Counted from the stretch's first letter, positions 26,144-34,830 are shown. The stretch is 64,000 nucleotides of DNA from Streptomyces luomodiensis (GCF_031679605.1 NZ_CP117522.1:4030001-4094000), one strand, 5' to 3'. The notes: generated by a model not told the origin, from the letters alone. A program made the numbers and translations.

Positions 26144-26164
26144 CCCACCGGCCGGCCGACAGCC

Positions 26165-26719
26165 CTACACCCGGGTGGGACGCACCATCACCGTCAGGAC
26201 CGGCGCCTCCGGCGAAGACTGCGCGGTGCCCACCACCACGTACCCCCACGAGACGTACAGGGCCTGCACCCTCCCGTCCTGGTTCAAAGGGTTCACCATC
26301 AACGAGACCTGCGTCTCGGGGCGCCCGGCCAGGAGCACGTCATGGAGCTTGCGGGCCGTCCCCTGCCTGCGTCACCGCTGGCGGACCATCATCTCTTTCA
26401 CCGCGACCGTGGAAGCCCCCGCCATGGTGGGCTTGGGCTCTGGCCGGATGCGGCGCCACCAGCGGTCATCCCCTCCGGTGAGCCGGTTGGCGTAGATGTA
26501 GCCGATGGGCTCACCGGAGTCGTACGCCACCACGGCCTCCCAACCCGGTTCGACAGCGTGCCGGTGCAGCCGCTCCCCGAATGTCTCCGGGGCGTAGTGC
26601 GGCAGGTGGAGCTTGTGCGCCCAGCACTCCTTGTAGATCCCCACCAGGTCATCCCATACGGACTCCACATCACCGATCCGGACGAAGCTCACGTTGCCTT
26701 CCGCCGCTGCCCCGGCCAT
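26165..26719 (-). pseudogene. GNAT acetyltransferase interrupted by an in-frame TGA
   Basis: Codons from the ATG at 26719 read as a GNAT N-terminus (VRIGDVESVWDDLVGIYKE, WEAVVAYDSGEPIGYIYANR, KEMMVRQR) to a TGA at 26372-26374. The same frame then continues without break as RRQGTARKLHDVLL...QALYVSWGYVVVGT to TAG at 26165. The stop stands where homologues usually carry Trp just before the acetyl-CoA-binding R/Q-x-x-G-x-A loop, so a single TGG to TGA change is the simplest explanation. The truncated product (115 aa) would lack cofactor binding. The gene sits 10 bp downstream of the XRE regulator on the same strand. Confidence 0.8.
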
Positions 26720-26729
26720 GAGGAGACCG

Positions 26730-28022
26730 TCAGCTGGGCAGGGCCCCGGTGCGGGCCGCGAATTCCCGCACGCCCGGCACGCGGGCGGGCAGGTACAGCA
26801 GGTCCGCCGTCAGGGCACGCAGTGCTGGCCGCCGCACTTCCTGTGGCGCCTCCTGCTCCACCTTGCGGAGCGCCGCGAAGGTCTGCGGATGGTCGCCGAG
26901 GGCATGCCACATGCGGGCCGTATCCGTCCAGGCGCGGGCACGGCGCTCCGCCGTCGGCATGCGGTCGATGTTCAGCCGTGCGGCGACCTTCACGCCCTCG
27001 TCAGGCGTGCCGAGTGCGTTGAGCACGCCGATCCGGTACACGTCCACCTGTGTCTGGCCGGCGTCCACGGTGAACAGTCCCGGTACCGCCTGGCGCCGCT
27101 CCGTCTCCTCCTGGGCCTCGTCCAGCAGGCCCAGCGCCGTGGCGCGGTCCCTGCTGGTGGCCGCTGTGTACGCGGCTGTCAGCAGCAGCGTCGTACGCAC
27201 CGCCCCGGTCGAGGACCGGTCCACATCCAAATCGGCCGCCTCCTGGGTGAGCAGCCGCACCGCGGCCGGGCACCGTCCCGAGCGCCGCATGGTGATCGCG
27301 AGCACCCGAGAGGACTCACCGATCGGAACCGGGTGGCCGCTGTCCCGGGCCGCGGTCAGCGCACGGTCGGCAGCCACCCAGGCCGCGTCGTTGTGCTGTT
27401 TGAGCGCCAACTCGGCAGCCAGCACATATGCCCGCGCGAGCACCATGCTCACCTGCTCGCGCGCCCGCCCGCTCGACGCGTCCCGCGTCGCCGAGGCCGC
27501 GGCGAGCAGGCCCGGGAGCGCGCGACCGAGAGAGGTGTAGCGAGCGGCGCAGAAGTCCGATCGTGCGGCCGCTGCCTGCTGGACGAGGCGGGCCGGCGGA
27601 ACCGGGGCAGCAGAGGGGAGCCGGAAGAGAGCGTCCTCGAGGCCGGCCGCCGGGTCGAAGGGGCCGGACGCGGCACCGGCTGGTGCGGTGCCTACAACGG
27701 CCGTTGCCCCGGCCGCCAACGCACCGGTGAGCAGTTCCCTACGACGCACCGCATCCTCCTCGCCCGATGGACACTCCACGGTATCGACCATGGGTCCGCC
27801 CGGCACAGGAGTCGCGATCAGCCGGTCGAGTGGGAGGTGCAAGAACGCCGCGAACCGCACCAGCACGGCGTGGTCGAGCCGCATGCGACCGGACTCGATC
27901 CGGGAGACGGCCGACGCGGAGTAGCCACACGCTTGGCCGACTTGCGCCTGGGTGAGGCGGGCGGCGCAGCGGGCGCCACGAAGGATCGACCCGATGTCAA
28001 CTCTCGCCGAACCAACGTCCAT
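26730..28022 (-). CDS. XRE-family regulator with C-terminal helical-repeat domain
   Basis: A 430-aa protein. The Cro/CI HTH is at residues 10-65 (LTQAQVGQACGYSASAVSRI, ESGRMRLDHAVLVRFAAFLH). The remainder is a series of amphipathic helices (ARAYVLAAELALKQHNDAAW, RTTLLLTAAYTAATSRDRAT) resembling TPR-type sensor domains of Streptomyces regulators. GGAGGTACCT precedes the ATG. It is divergent from the HATPase-graspetide precursor gene and upstream of the broken GNAT gene, making it the obvious local regulator of the RiPP locus. Confidence 0.85.
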   Translation of the reverse strand: MDVGSARVDIGSILRGARCAARLTQAQVGQACGYSASAVSRIESGRMRLDHAVLVRFAAFLHLPLDRLIATPVPGGPMVDTVECPSGEEDAVRRRELLTGALAAGATAVVGTAPAGAASGPFDPAAGLEDALFRLPSAAPVPPARLVQQAAAARSDFCAARYTSLGRALPGLLAAASATRDASSGRAREQVSMVLARAYVLAAELALKQHNDAAWVAADRALTAARDSGHPVPIGESSRVLAITMRRSGRCPAAVRLLTQEAADLDVDRSSTGAVRTTLLLTAAYTAATSRDRATALGLLDEAQEETERRQAVPGLFTVDAGQTQVDVYRIGVLNALGTPDEGVKVAARLNIDRMPTAERRARAWTDTARMWHALGDHPQTFAALRKVEQEAPQEVRRPALRALTADLLYLPARVPGVREFAARTGALPS

Positions 28023-28372
28023 AGGTACCTCCTACGGAACAACGGGAGACACGACATCAGGGATACCGCGGGCGGGTGAGGAGGGCGTACGGAAGCACGC
28101 CATGTGCGGGTTCGGCACACGACGTGCGGAATGCCACCTCACGCTCCCGCACGAGGCGGTGGGCCGCGATGGTGATGACACGCCCGGCGGCAGACCGGGC
28201 ATTCCCAACGGCATGCGGCGAGCCCCATTCCCCGGGGTCTCCACGGTGCCTGGCCCACCCACCGGAAAGCCGACGAGATGACCACGATGATGATCAGCAA
28301 GCCCTCACCGCTCCCCCCCCCGGAACCGGGCATCCGGCCTACACTCAGTCGCTCCCCTGCACCGAGGAGTCC
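28023..28372. other. Divergent intergenic region with C9 tract and out-of-frame ATG
   Basis: This region separates the XRE gene from the HATPase-precursor gene. An ATG at 28278 starts MTTMMISKPS, a beginning typical of Streptomyces anti-sigma-type HATPases. A run of nine C at 28313-28321 puts it out of frame with the conserved GHPAYTQSLPCTEESV stretch that follows. A C10 or C7 tract would restore the frame. No other gene is seen. Confidence 0.5.
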
Positions 28373-28975
28373 GTGCGCATCGCGCGGCTGTCCGTCGCCG
28401 CCACCCTGCGCGCCTGGGGGCTGGACGCCTTGGTGGACGACGCCCGCTTGATCGCCTCGGAACTGGCCACCAACGCGATCGTGCACACCGTCCGCTCGAT
28501 CCCCGACCCCGAGCAGCGCGGCTGCTTCCGCGTCAAGGTCGAACGCCCCGGCGATCACCTCCTGCGCATTTCCACGTTCGACCGGTCCCGCGCCGTCCCG
28601 CGCGTCGTCCATGCGAGCGAAACCGCTGAGTCCGGGCGCGGCATGGCCGTGGTGGAGGCCGTCGCCTCCCGGTGGGGCATCGATCCCAAGCCGTGGGGCA
28701 AAGGCGTATGGGCGGAGTGCACCATCCCGGAGCGGCCCACCCCGGTCCGCCCTTGGGGCCTGCGCCGACTCGGTCCGTACCCCGCGGCGGCAGAGATGCC
28801 GTTCACCACCGTCACCATCGATCCGGACTCCCAGACCGGCGTGTTCCGCGACCGTGACGGCTTGGTGGTCGAGATGGGCAAGCACGGCACCAGCTCCGCC
28901 ACCTCGACATCGACCGTGACAAACCTGGACTCGCGCAACGACGCGGGCTCCGACCAGGACTCCCAGCAGGACTGA
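28373..28975 (+). CDS. Anti-sigma-type HATPase fused to a graspetide precursor peptide
   Basis: One continuous reading frame of at least 200 codons. The first part is an HATPase_c_2 domain (LIASELATNAIVHTV as N-box, AESGRGMAVVEAVASRWG as G-box, GKGVWAECTI as final strand). The second part (from about residue 118) matches ATP-grasp-modified RiPP precursors: RPWGLRRL, then TIDPDSQTGVF, then VEMGKHGTSSATSTSTVTN and an Asp-rich end (DSRNDAGSDQDSQQD). No ATG, GTG or TTG lies between the two parts. GTG 28373, with GAGGAG upstream, is the best available start in this frame, but the domain's first strand lies upstream of it and its likely native ATG (28278) is out of frame. It is followed after 8 bp by the ATP-grasp gene. 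Confidence 0.72.
   Translation: MRIARLSVAATLRAWGLDALVDDARLIASELATNAIVHTVRSIPDPEQRGCFRVKVERPGDHLLRISTFDRSRAVPRVVHASETAESGRGMAVVEAVASRWGIDPKPWGKGVWAECTIPERPTPVRPWGLRRLGPYPAAAEMPFTTVTIDPDSQTGVFRDRDGLVVEMGKHGTSSATSTSTVTNLDSRNDAGSDQDSQQD
28724..28972 (+). other. Graspetide precursor segment (leader plus Thr/Ser-Asp core)
   Basis: This is the C-terminal part of the fused gene. The leader carries the RPWGLRRL recognition motif. The core has a Thr/Ser-rich arm (TSSATSTSTVT) followed by an Asp-rich arm (LDSRNDAGSDQDSQQD), the donors and acceptors for ATP-grasp-made omega-ester bridges. ATC at 28724 sits 6 nt after GGCGGAG and may be a decayed ATG start of a once separate precursor gene. Confidence 0.65.
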
Positions 28976-28983
28976 CAGCCCCG

Positions 28984-29966
28984 ATGGCCGACACGAAACC
29001 GGTCCTGGTGGTCACGGAACCGCTCGACATCACCGCCGACATGGTGATCACCCATCTCAACGAGCGCGATGTTCCCGTGGTCCGCTTCAATCCTGCGGAT
29101 CTCCCAACCGGGGCGCTGACGGTCTCGGCGCGATTCGGTGGCCGCCCGGCCTCCACCTCAGTGGCCGGGCAGCTCCGTACCCCGTCGAGGACCGCCGACC
29201 TGGAACATGTACGGGCGGTGTACTGGCGCCGCCCCGCCTGGCCCGCCTTCGATCACCTGGACGCGGACGACGCACGCTACGCCGCAGCGCAGGTCCGCCA
29301 CGGAATCGCCGGCGTCCTCCACGCCCTCGACGGCCCGCTATGGGTCAACCACCCTGTCCGCAACGCGGCGGCCGACCACAAACCCACCCAACTCGCCACA
29401 GCCGCACGCCTCGGCTTCACCGTGCCCGCGACGCTGGTGACCAACGACCCTGGCGAGGCGCGCAGGTTCATCGCCGCGCACGGTCAGGTGATCACTTGCG
29501 ATGGACCCCGTACGAGCGAGACGGCATCAGCCTGACCAGCTGGGCCGAGCCCGTGACCGCCGACGAGGTGGACGACGCCGTGGCCGTGGCTCCGCACCTG
29601 TTCCAAGCCCGTGTGGACAAGATCGCCGACCTGCGGGTGCTGATCGTCGGCCGACGGCCGTTCGCCGTCCGCATCGACTCCGGCCTGCTGGACTGGCGCA
29701 AGGACTACTCCGCCCTCTCGTACCGCGTGGTAGACCTGCCGGATCGGCTGGAGAAGGCGCTCCTCGCCTGTCTCGACCACTTCGGCCTCCCCTCCGGGAG
29801 CTTCGACCTCGCCCTCGACCGCGACCACGAACCCCACTGGCTGGAGCTGAACCCGAACGGCCAATGGGGGTGGCTGGAGGAGAAAACCGGCCTGCCGATG
29901 GCCGCCGCCTTCGCCGACCTGCTCGCTCAAGGAGACAACCCCGATGATGCCCGACACCGCGACTGA
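28984..29966 (+). pseudogene. ATP-grasp RiPP maturase (SAV_5884 family) with internal frameshift
   Basis: The first frame (28984 to a TGA at 29533-29535) reads MADTKPVLVVTEPLDITADM, YWRRPAWPAFDHLDADDARY, PLWVNHPVRNAAADHKPTQL and TARLGFTVPATLVTN-like ATP-grasp N-terminal features. From about 29500 the protein continues in another frame as RWTPYERDGISLTSWAEP, FQARVDKIADLRVLIVG and LELNPNGQWGWLEEKTGLPM to 29966. The frames join near 29495-29505, where a few codons (typically Lys plus hydrophobics) also appear missing; a 1-nt or 7-nt deletion would account for it. An intact enzyme would form ester bonds between Thr/Ser and Asp of the precursor. Either the gene is dead or the sequence has an error here. 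Confidence 0.8.
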
Positions 29967-31134
29967 ACGGCGCGCCCTCGCCGACCGGCTCCAGGAGGCC
30001 GGAGTCCTCACCCATCCGACGTGGCGCGCAGCGGTCGAGGCCGTACCCCGTGAACTGTTCCTCCAGCCCGGCGTGTTCCTGCCCACCGACGGCGAACACT
30101 GGCGGCCCGTCACCGCGCTCGGCACCGACCCGAAGGAATGGTCCAAGATCGCCTATCGCGACGAGTCCCTGGTGACGCAATTGGACGGGCACCTCACCGC
30201 CGACCAGGCCGCCGAACCTGTCCCTGGCGTGCCTACGTCATCCTCCACCACGCCTGTGACGGTCATCGACATGATCGAAGCCCTGGACATCGAGGACGGT
30301 CACACCGTGCTGGAGATCGGCACCGGTACCGGCTACTCCACCGCCCTGATGTGCCACCGGCTCGGCGAGGACAACGTCACCACGATCGAAGTGGACCCGG
30401 GCGTGTCGGCCCGTGCGGATGCCGCCTTGGAGGCCGCCGGATACTCCACATGGACCGTGACCGGTGACGGGCTCCTCGGCCACCCCCGCCGCGCCCCCTA
30501 CGACCATGTCATCGCCACGTGCGCGGTACGCCGTATCCCCCACACCTGGGTACGCCAGACCAAGCCGGGCGGCACCATTCTCACCACGCTAGCCCCCGGC
30601 TCATGGGCGTACGGCACCGGCCTCGCCAAGGTCGCCGTGAACGACGACGGTACGGCCGAGGGGCGGATCATCGGGGAGTCGTCGTTCATGCAGGCGCGCT
30701 CGCAGGCCGCCGTACCGCTCGCCGGGGACCTGTCGGCGCGGATCGCCTACGCCGACAGCGAGCGCGAGGCGAAGGTGGCGCCGACGCTGCTGGAGGAGTG
30801 GATGCCCGCCTTCCTCGCCCAGCTCGCCACGCCCGGCGCCCAGCTCGTGCGCGCCGCCAGGGGCGATGGCACTCGGCAACTCTACGTGTTCGACACCGGC
30901 CGCGAATCGTTCGCCGAGTTCACTGAGAACGGCTCGGGCTGGGCAGTCCGGCAGGGCGGTCCGCTGGCGCTGTGGGACGACATCGAGCACGCGCTCACCG
31001 CCTGGCAGGCCGCCGGACGCCCCGACATCAGCACCGTGCGGCTCCGCGTCACCCCCAGCTCTCACACCTACTGGATCGACGACCGGCCCGCACTGCGCTG
31101 GGAACACCGGCTCGTCTGCGGGAGGCGCCGATAG
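29944..31134 (+). CDS. PIMT-like methyltransferase of the ATP-grasp RiPP system
   Basis: A 396-aa SAM-dependent methyltransferase. Motif I is TVLEIGTGTGYSTALMCHRL, preceded by helical PRELFLQPGVF and SSTTPVTVIDMIEAL as in protein-L-isoaspartate O-methyltransferases. A 150-aa C-terminal extension (ARIAYADSEREAKVAPTLLE, STVRLRVTPSSHTYWIDD) is typical of the graspetide-linked subfamily. In fuscimiditide-type pathways such enzymes methylate an Asp in the loop of the bridged peptide to give an aspartimide. AAGGAG precedes the ATG; the gene overlaps the ATP-grasp end by 23 nt. It appears intact, unlike its neighbour. Confidence 0.88.
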   Translation: MMPDTATERRALADRLQEAGVLTHPTWRAAVEAVPRELFLQPGVFLPTDGEHWRPVTALGTDPKEWSKIAYRDESLVTQLDGHLTADQAAEPVPGVPTSSSTTPVTVIDMIEALDIEDGHTVLEIGTGTGYSTALMCHRLGEDNVTTIEVDPGVSARADAALEAAGYSTWTVTGDGLLGHPRRAPYDHVIATCAVRRIPHTWVRQTKPGGTILTTLAPGSWAYGTGLAKVAVNDDGTAEGRIIGESSFMQARSQAAVPLAGDLSARIAYADSEREAKVAPTLLEEWMPAFLAQLATPGAQLVRAARGDGTRQLYVFDTGRESFAEFTENGSGWAVRQGGPLALWDDIEHALTAWQAAGRPDISTVRLRVTPSSHTYWIDDRPALRWEHRLVCGRRR

Positions 31135-31145
31135 GCTCGCCCGCC

Positions 31146-31583
31146 ATGAGCGAGATTCCCGGTGACGGTGCGGCCCGCGATGCCTCGGTAGTGGTGGCCC
31201 GTGACGAGAACGGCCTGGTCGCGCTGTTGAGCGCCCCGTTCCCCCGGCACGGCGGCGAGTATCTGTTCCTCCCCGGCGGGCGGGAGGAGAGGGGCGAGAC
31301 CCCGGACGAATGCGCTCGCCGGGAGCTGAAGGAGGAAGCGGGCATCACAGCCGCGCGATGGCGTCCGCTGGGCACATACGCCATCACCCTGGGAACGGCC
31401 GCCAGGGTCCACCTCTACGAAGCACGCGATCTGTCCGTCGGTCCACAGCGGCTCACCCCCACCGAACAGGACTTCAAGCTGTCCTGGTGGCCTATGGCCG
31501 ACGCGATCGTGGCCGCCGTCGAGGGCCGCTTCCTGCTCCCCGCCGGGCCGCTCGCCCTGCTCCTGGCCGATCGGAGCGGCTGA
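31146..31583 (+). CDS. NUDIX hydrolase
   Basis: A 145-aa enzyme with a full Nudix box starting GGREERGETPDECARRELKE and ending EAGI. The substrate would be a nucleoside diphosphate derivative bound with Mg2+. It starts 11 bp after the methyltransferase stop and is probably the last gene of that transcript, which ends at the hairpin at 31601-31638. A role in RiPP maturation is not established; NUDIX genes often ride in such operons. Confidence 0.92.
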   Translation: MSEIPGDGAARDASVVVARDENGLVALLSAPFPRHGGEYLFLPGGREERGETPDECARRELKEEAGITAARWRPLGTYAITLGTAARVHLYEARDLSVGPQRLTPTEQDFKLSWWPMADAIVAAVEGRFLLPAGPLALLLADRSG

Positions 31584-31600
31584 AGCGGGTCACCGCGAAC

Positions 31601-31638
31601 ACGACGAAGGCCCCGCCGGGTGGCGGGGCCTTCGTCGT
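31601..31638. terminator. Bidirectional terminator between NUDIX gene and ssrA
   Basis: A perfect 17-bp stem (ACGACGAAGGCCCCGCC and its complement) with a 4-nt loop, placed between the convergent NUDIX gene and tmRNA gene. Confidence 0.85.
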
Positions 31639-31650
31639 ACATGGGATGAG

Positions 31651-32017
31651 TGGAGATGGCGGGAATCGAACCCGCGTCCACCGGTGTGGGAACAGGGCTT
31701 CTCCGAGCGCAGTTCGCTGTGCTTTTCTCGGCCCCGGAGATCACGCGAACAAGTCTCCGACGGGCTCAGTCACTGTTTGATTTCCCACTACACCCCGTGA
31801 CCGGGTCTAGTGGTTTAGTTCCCTAGCTGATGCCAGGATCCGGGTCGGGAACAGCCCCGGGCTGACACTTCGCAAGTCGCTACTTAGGCAGCGAGGGCGA
31901 AGGAATCGCGCTTGGTGTTGGCGATTATTGGTTTCGGCATATGGTTTACGAGATCATTGCCGCTTCCTCGGCTCGCTTCCCCTGCTTCGACAGCCGGTGT
32001 CGAAACCGATCATCCCC
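31651..32017 (-). ncRNA. ssrA: Transfer-messenger RNA (tmRNA)
   Basis: The 5' end GGGGATG (at 32017) pairs with CATCTCC near 31652-31658 to form the acceptor stem, with A as discriminator. The T-arm GGGTTCGATTCCCGCC lies next to it. The CCA is not fully encoded. The tag frame reads ANTKRDSFALAA followed by TAA (about 31888-31923). It rescues stalled ribosomes together with SmpB, encoded 114 bp upstream on the same strand. The tag is shorter than the 16-residue form I recall for S. coelicolor. Ends are inferred from pairing. Confidence 0.92.
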
Positions 32018-32131
32018 ATGTTGTTTTTTCAAAGGTGCCGCGCCCTCGTGTGGGGCACAGAGCCATCATAGGTGAACAACGCGCGACGGGGCCACATCAT
32101 TCCCGCCGCCCCGGTCGTGCCTTGCGGCCGG

Positions 32132-32611
32132 TCAGGCCCGCTGCCGCCGCCGGGCCGCCGAGATCGCCCGCTCGGCCTCCCGGCGGTCCTGCCGCTCCCG
32201 GAGCGTCTGCCGCTTGTCGTACTCCTTCTTGCCCTTGGCCAGGGCGACCTCGACCTTGGCCCGGCCGTCCTTGAAGTACAGGGACAGCGGCACCAGGGTG
32301 TGCCCGGTCTCCTGGGACTTGCCGATCAGCTTGTCGATCTCCGCCCGGTGCAGCAGCAGCTTCCGCCGGCGGCGCGCCGCGTGGTTGGTCCACGTCCCCT
32401 GGCTGTACTCGGGGATGTGCACGTTGTGCAGCCATGCCTCGCCGCCGTCGAGCTGGGCGAAGCCGTCCACGAGCGAGGCGCGGCCCTGGCGCAGCGACTT
32501 CACCTCGGTCCCGGTCAGCACCAGACCGCACTCGTACGTGTCCAGGATGTGATAGTCGTGCCGCGCCTTCTTGTTCTGCGCGATCAGCTTGCGACCCGTC
32601 TCTTTAGCCAT
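32132..32611 (-). CDS. smpB: SsrA-binding protein SmpB
   Basis: A 159-aa tmRNA partner, the normal length. It has the conserved N-terminus [20 protein letters not shown], then [19 protein letters not shown], the oligonucleotide-binding barrel and the basic C-terminal tail ([20 protein letters not shown]) that mimics a codon-anticodon pair in the decoding centre. It is adjacent to ssrA as in most actinobacteria and starts 18 nt after the S41 protease stop, so it is probably the last protein gene of an operon running from ftsE. Confidence 0.97.
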   Translation of the reverse strand: MAKETGRKLIAQNKKARHDYHILDTYECGLVLTGTEVKSLRQGRASLVDGFAQLDGGEAWLHNVHIPEYSQGTWTNHAARRRRKLLLHRAEIDKLIGKSQETGHTLVPLSLYFKDGRAKVEVALAKGKKEYDKRQTLRERQDRREAERAISAARRRQRA

Positions 32612-32629
32612 AGCCAGGCCATTGTCGCA

Positions 32630-33841
32630 CTAGGACCCGCCCCCGAGGCCACTCAATACCGTGCGTGCCCGCGCCTCCGCCGACGGGCCGTCGTCGCCCT
32701 TGACCGCGAGGTCCGGGTCGATGCCCTCGCCGTCGACGTTGCGCCCGGCCGGGGTGCGGTAGTGGCCCACGGTGAGCTCGGCGACCGAGCCGTCGGGCAG
32801 TTCGCTCGGCATCTGCACCGAGCCCTTGCCGAAGGTCCGGGAGCCGACGACGACGGCGCGGCCGCGGTCCTGGAGGGCGCCGGTGAGCAGCTCGGCGGCG
32901 CTCATGGTGCCGCCGTCGACCAGCACCACCAGCGGGTTGTCGGTGTCGCCGCCGGGGCGCGCGTTGAGCACGCGCTGGTCACCCCGGACGTCATAGGTGG
33001 CGACCAGGCCGCCGTCGAGGAAGGAGGAGGCGGCGGTGACGGCCTCGGAGACCAGTCCGCCGGAGTTGCCCCGCAGATCGAGGAGGATGCCGTCACCCTG
33101 GGGGATGGCGCGCACCGCGCGCCCGATCCGCTCCCCGGTGCCCTTGGTGAACGAGTCGACCTTGATCCGGACGGCGCCGGCTCTGTCGCCGCCCTGATCG
33201 CTGAGCCGGTCGACGGTCACCGGGTCGGTGGTCAGCCGGGCCCGGCGGAGCGTCTGCGTCCACTCGTGGCCGCCGCGGGACAGCCCGAGCCGCACCCGGC
33301 TGCCCGGGGAGCCGTCGGCGGGGCCGCGCAGCAGGGCCACGACCTCGGTGACGGGCCGGCCGGTCACCCCGTCGCCATCGATCGTGCGCAGCCGGTCACC
33401 GGCCCGGACGCCGGCCCTCTGGGCGGGGCTGCCGGGCTCGACGCGCTCCACCGCGATCCGCCCGCGGGCGTCCCGGCGGGCGGAGATCCCGACGCCGACG
33501 TACACCCCGTCCAGGTTCTGGCGGAAGCCCTCGTACTCACGGGCGCTGTAGACCGCGCCCCACCGGTCTCCGCTGCGGCTCACCACCTCACGGGCGGCCT
33601 TCGAAGCGGACTTCCCGTCCTCCTGGGCCGCGGCCGCGGCCGCCTTGACCTGGTCGCTCTCGACCGCGCCGGCATAGGCACGGGCCGGTATCCGGCCGGC
33701 CCCGGAGGTCCGGCGCGGTCCGGGCTCGGCGCCCCAGGAACCGACGGCCGCCCCGGTGGCGAGCACGCTGACGAAGACCAATGTCAGGGCGGCCCCACGG
33801 CGAATGCGGCGGGGCTGGACGAACAAACACGGGCCCGACAT
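32630..33841 (-). CDS. S41-family C-terminal processing peptidase with PDZ domain
   Basis: A 403-aa exported or membrane-anchored protease. The N-terminal hydrophobic segment (AALTLVFVSVLATGAAVGS) is a signal or anchor. A PDZ domain follows (VERVEPGSPAQRAGVRAGDR). The catalytic core holds DGILLDLRGNSGGLVSEAVT, the Ser in VDGGTMSAAELLTGAL and the Lys in GSRTFGKGSVQ, a CtpA-type Ser/Lys dyad. It degrades or trims extracytoplasmic proteins recognised by the C-terminus. It lies between ftsX and smpB on the same strand. Confidence 0.93.
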   Translation of the reverse strand: MSGPCLFVQPRRIRRGAALTLVFVSVLATGAAVGSWGAEPGPRRTSGAGRIPARAYAGAVESDQVKAAAAAAQEDGKSASKAAREVVSRSGDRWGAVYSAREYEGFRQNLDGVYVGVGISARRDARGRIAVERVEPGSPAQRAGVRAGDRLRTIDGDGVTGRPVTEVVALLRGPADGSPGSRVRLGLSRGGHEWTQTLRRARLTTDPVTVDRLSDQGGDRAGAVRIKVDSFTKGTGERIGRAVRAIPQGDGILLDLRGNSGGLVSEAVTAASSFLDGGLVATYDVRGDQRVLNARPGGDTDNPLVVLVDGGTMSAAELLTGALQDRGRAVVVGSRTFGKGSVQMPSELPDGSVAELTVGHYRTPAGRNVDGEGIDPDLAVKGDDGPSAEARARTVLSGLGGGS

Positions 33842-33909
33842 GCCGGTGAGTGTAGGGCACCAACGGGCGCCGTACGGCGAGTTGTCCGGTACGGCGCCCT
33901 AGGTGAATG

Positions 33910-34821
33910 TCACACCTTGAGGTACTTGCGCAACGCGAAGAACGCCGCGAGCGCGGGCATCAGCAGCCCAATCGCCAGCACCAGGGGCAACTTGGCCAGC
34001 ACCGCGTCCCAGCCGATGAAGTTGATCACATCGATCTTGTCCACCAGCCAGTTGTTGACCAGGAAGTACTGCACGCTCACCAGCAGCACACAGGCGAAAC
34101 CCGCGCCCAGCAGCCCCGCGATGGCGGCCTCCATGATGAACGGCATCTGGATGTAGAAGCTGGACGCGCCGACCAACCGCATGATCCCGGTCTCCCGGCG
34201 GCGGCTGAACGCCGACACCCGCACCGTGTTGACGATCAGCATCAGCGCGACGACCAACATCAGCGTCATCACGCCGAGCGCCGCGAAGTTCATGCCGTTG
34301 AGCAGGTTGAACAGGTCGCCGACCAGTCTCTTCTGGTCCTGGACCTCCTGCACCCCGGGGCGGGCGGCGAAGGCGGTGGAGATGACGTCGAAGCGCTCGG
34401 GGTCCTTCAGCTTGATGCGGAAGGACTCCTGCATCTGGTCCGGGGTCAGCGAGGAGGCCAGCGGCGAGTCGCCGAACTGCTCCTTGTAGTGCTTGTACGC
34501 CTCCTCACTGGTCTCGAACTGCACCGACTCGACGATGTTCATCCGCTTGAGCTCGGAGCGGATATCCGCCTTCTGAGCCTCGGTGACCGCGCCCTTGGCG
34601 CAATTGGCCGCGGTCTCCTTGTCGTTCTTGTTGCACAGGAAGATCGAGACGTTGACCTTGTCGTACCAGTAGCCCTTCATCGTGCTCACCTGCTCGCGCA
34701 TGAGCAGGGACCCGCCGAACAGGGCGAGCGAAAGGGCGACGGAGACGATCACCGCGAAGGTCATCGTGAGGTTGCGGCGGAGACCGACGCCGATCTCCGA
34801 CAGGACGAACTGGGCGCGCAT
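33910..34821 (-). CDS. ftsX: Cell division protein FtsX
   Basis: A 303-aa integral membrane protein with four transmembrane helices. The large extracytoplasmic loop between TM1 and TM2 contains FLCNKNDKETAANCAKG, with a Cys pair. The C-terminal half has VSAFSRRRETGIMRLVGAS, the FtsX permease hallmark. With FtsE it forms an ABC-like complex that relays signals to peptidoglycan hydrolases at division sites. AAAGGACG precedes the ATG; it begins 9 nt after ftsE ends. Confidence 0.96.
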   Translation of the reverse strand: MRAQFVLSEIGVGLRRNLTMTFAVIVSVALSLALFGGSLLMREQVSTMKGYWYDKVNVSIFLCNKNDKETAANCAKGAVTEAQKADIRSELKRMNIVESVQFETSEEAYKHYKEQFGDSPLASSLTPDQMQESFRIKLKDPERFDVISTAFAARPGVQEVQDQKRLVGDLFNLLNGMNFAALGVMTLMLVVALMLIVNTVRVSAFSRRRETGIMRLVGASSFYIQMPFIMEAAIAGLLGAGFACVLLVSVQYFLVNNWLVDKIDVINFIGWDAVLAKLPLVLAIGLLMPALAAFFALRKYLKV

Positions 34822-34830
34822 GGCGTCCTT

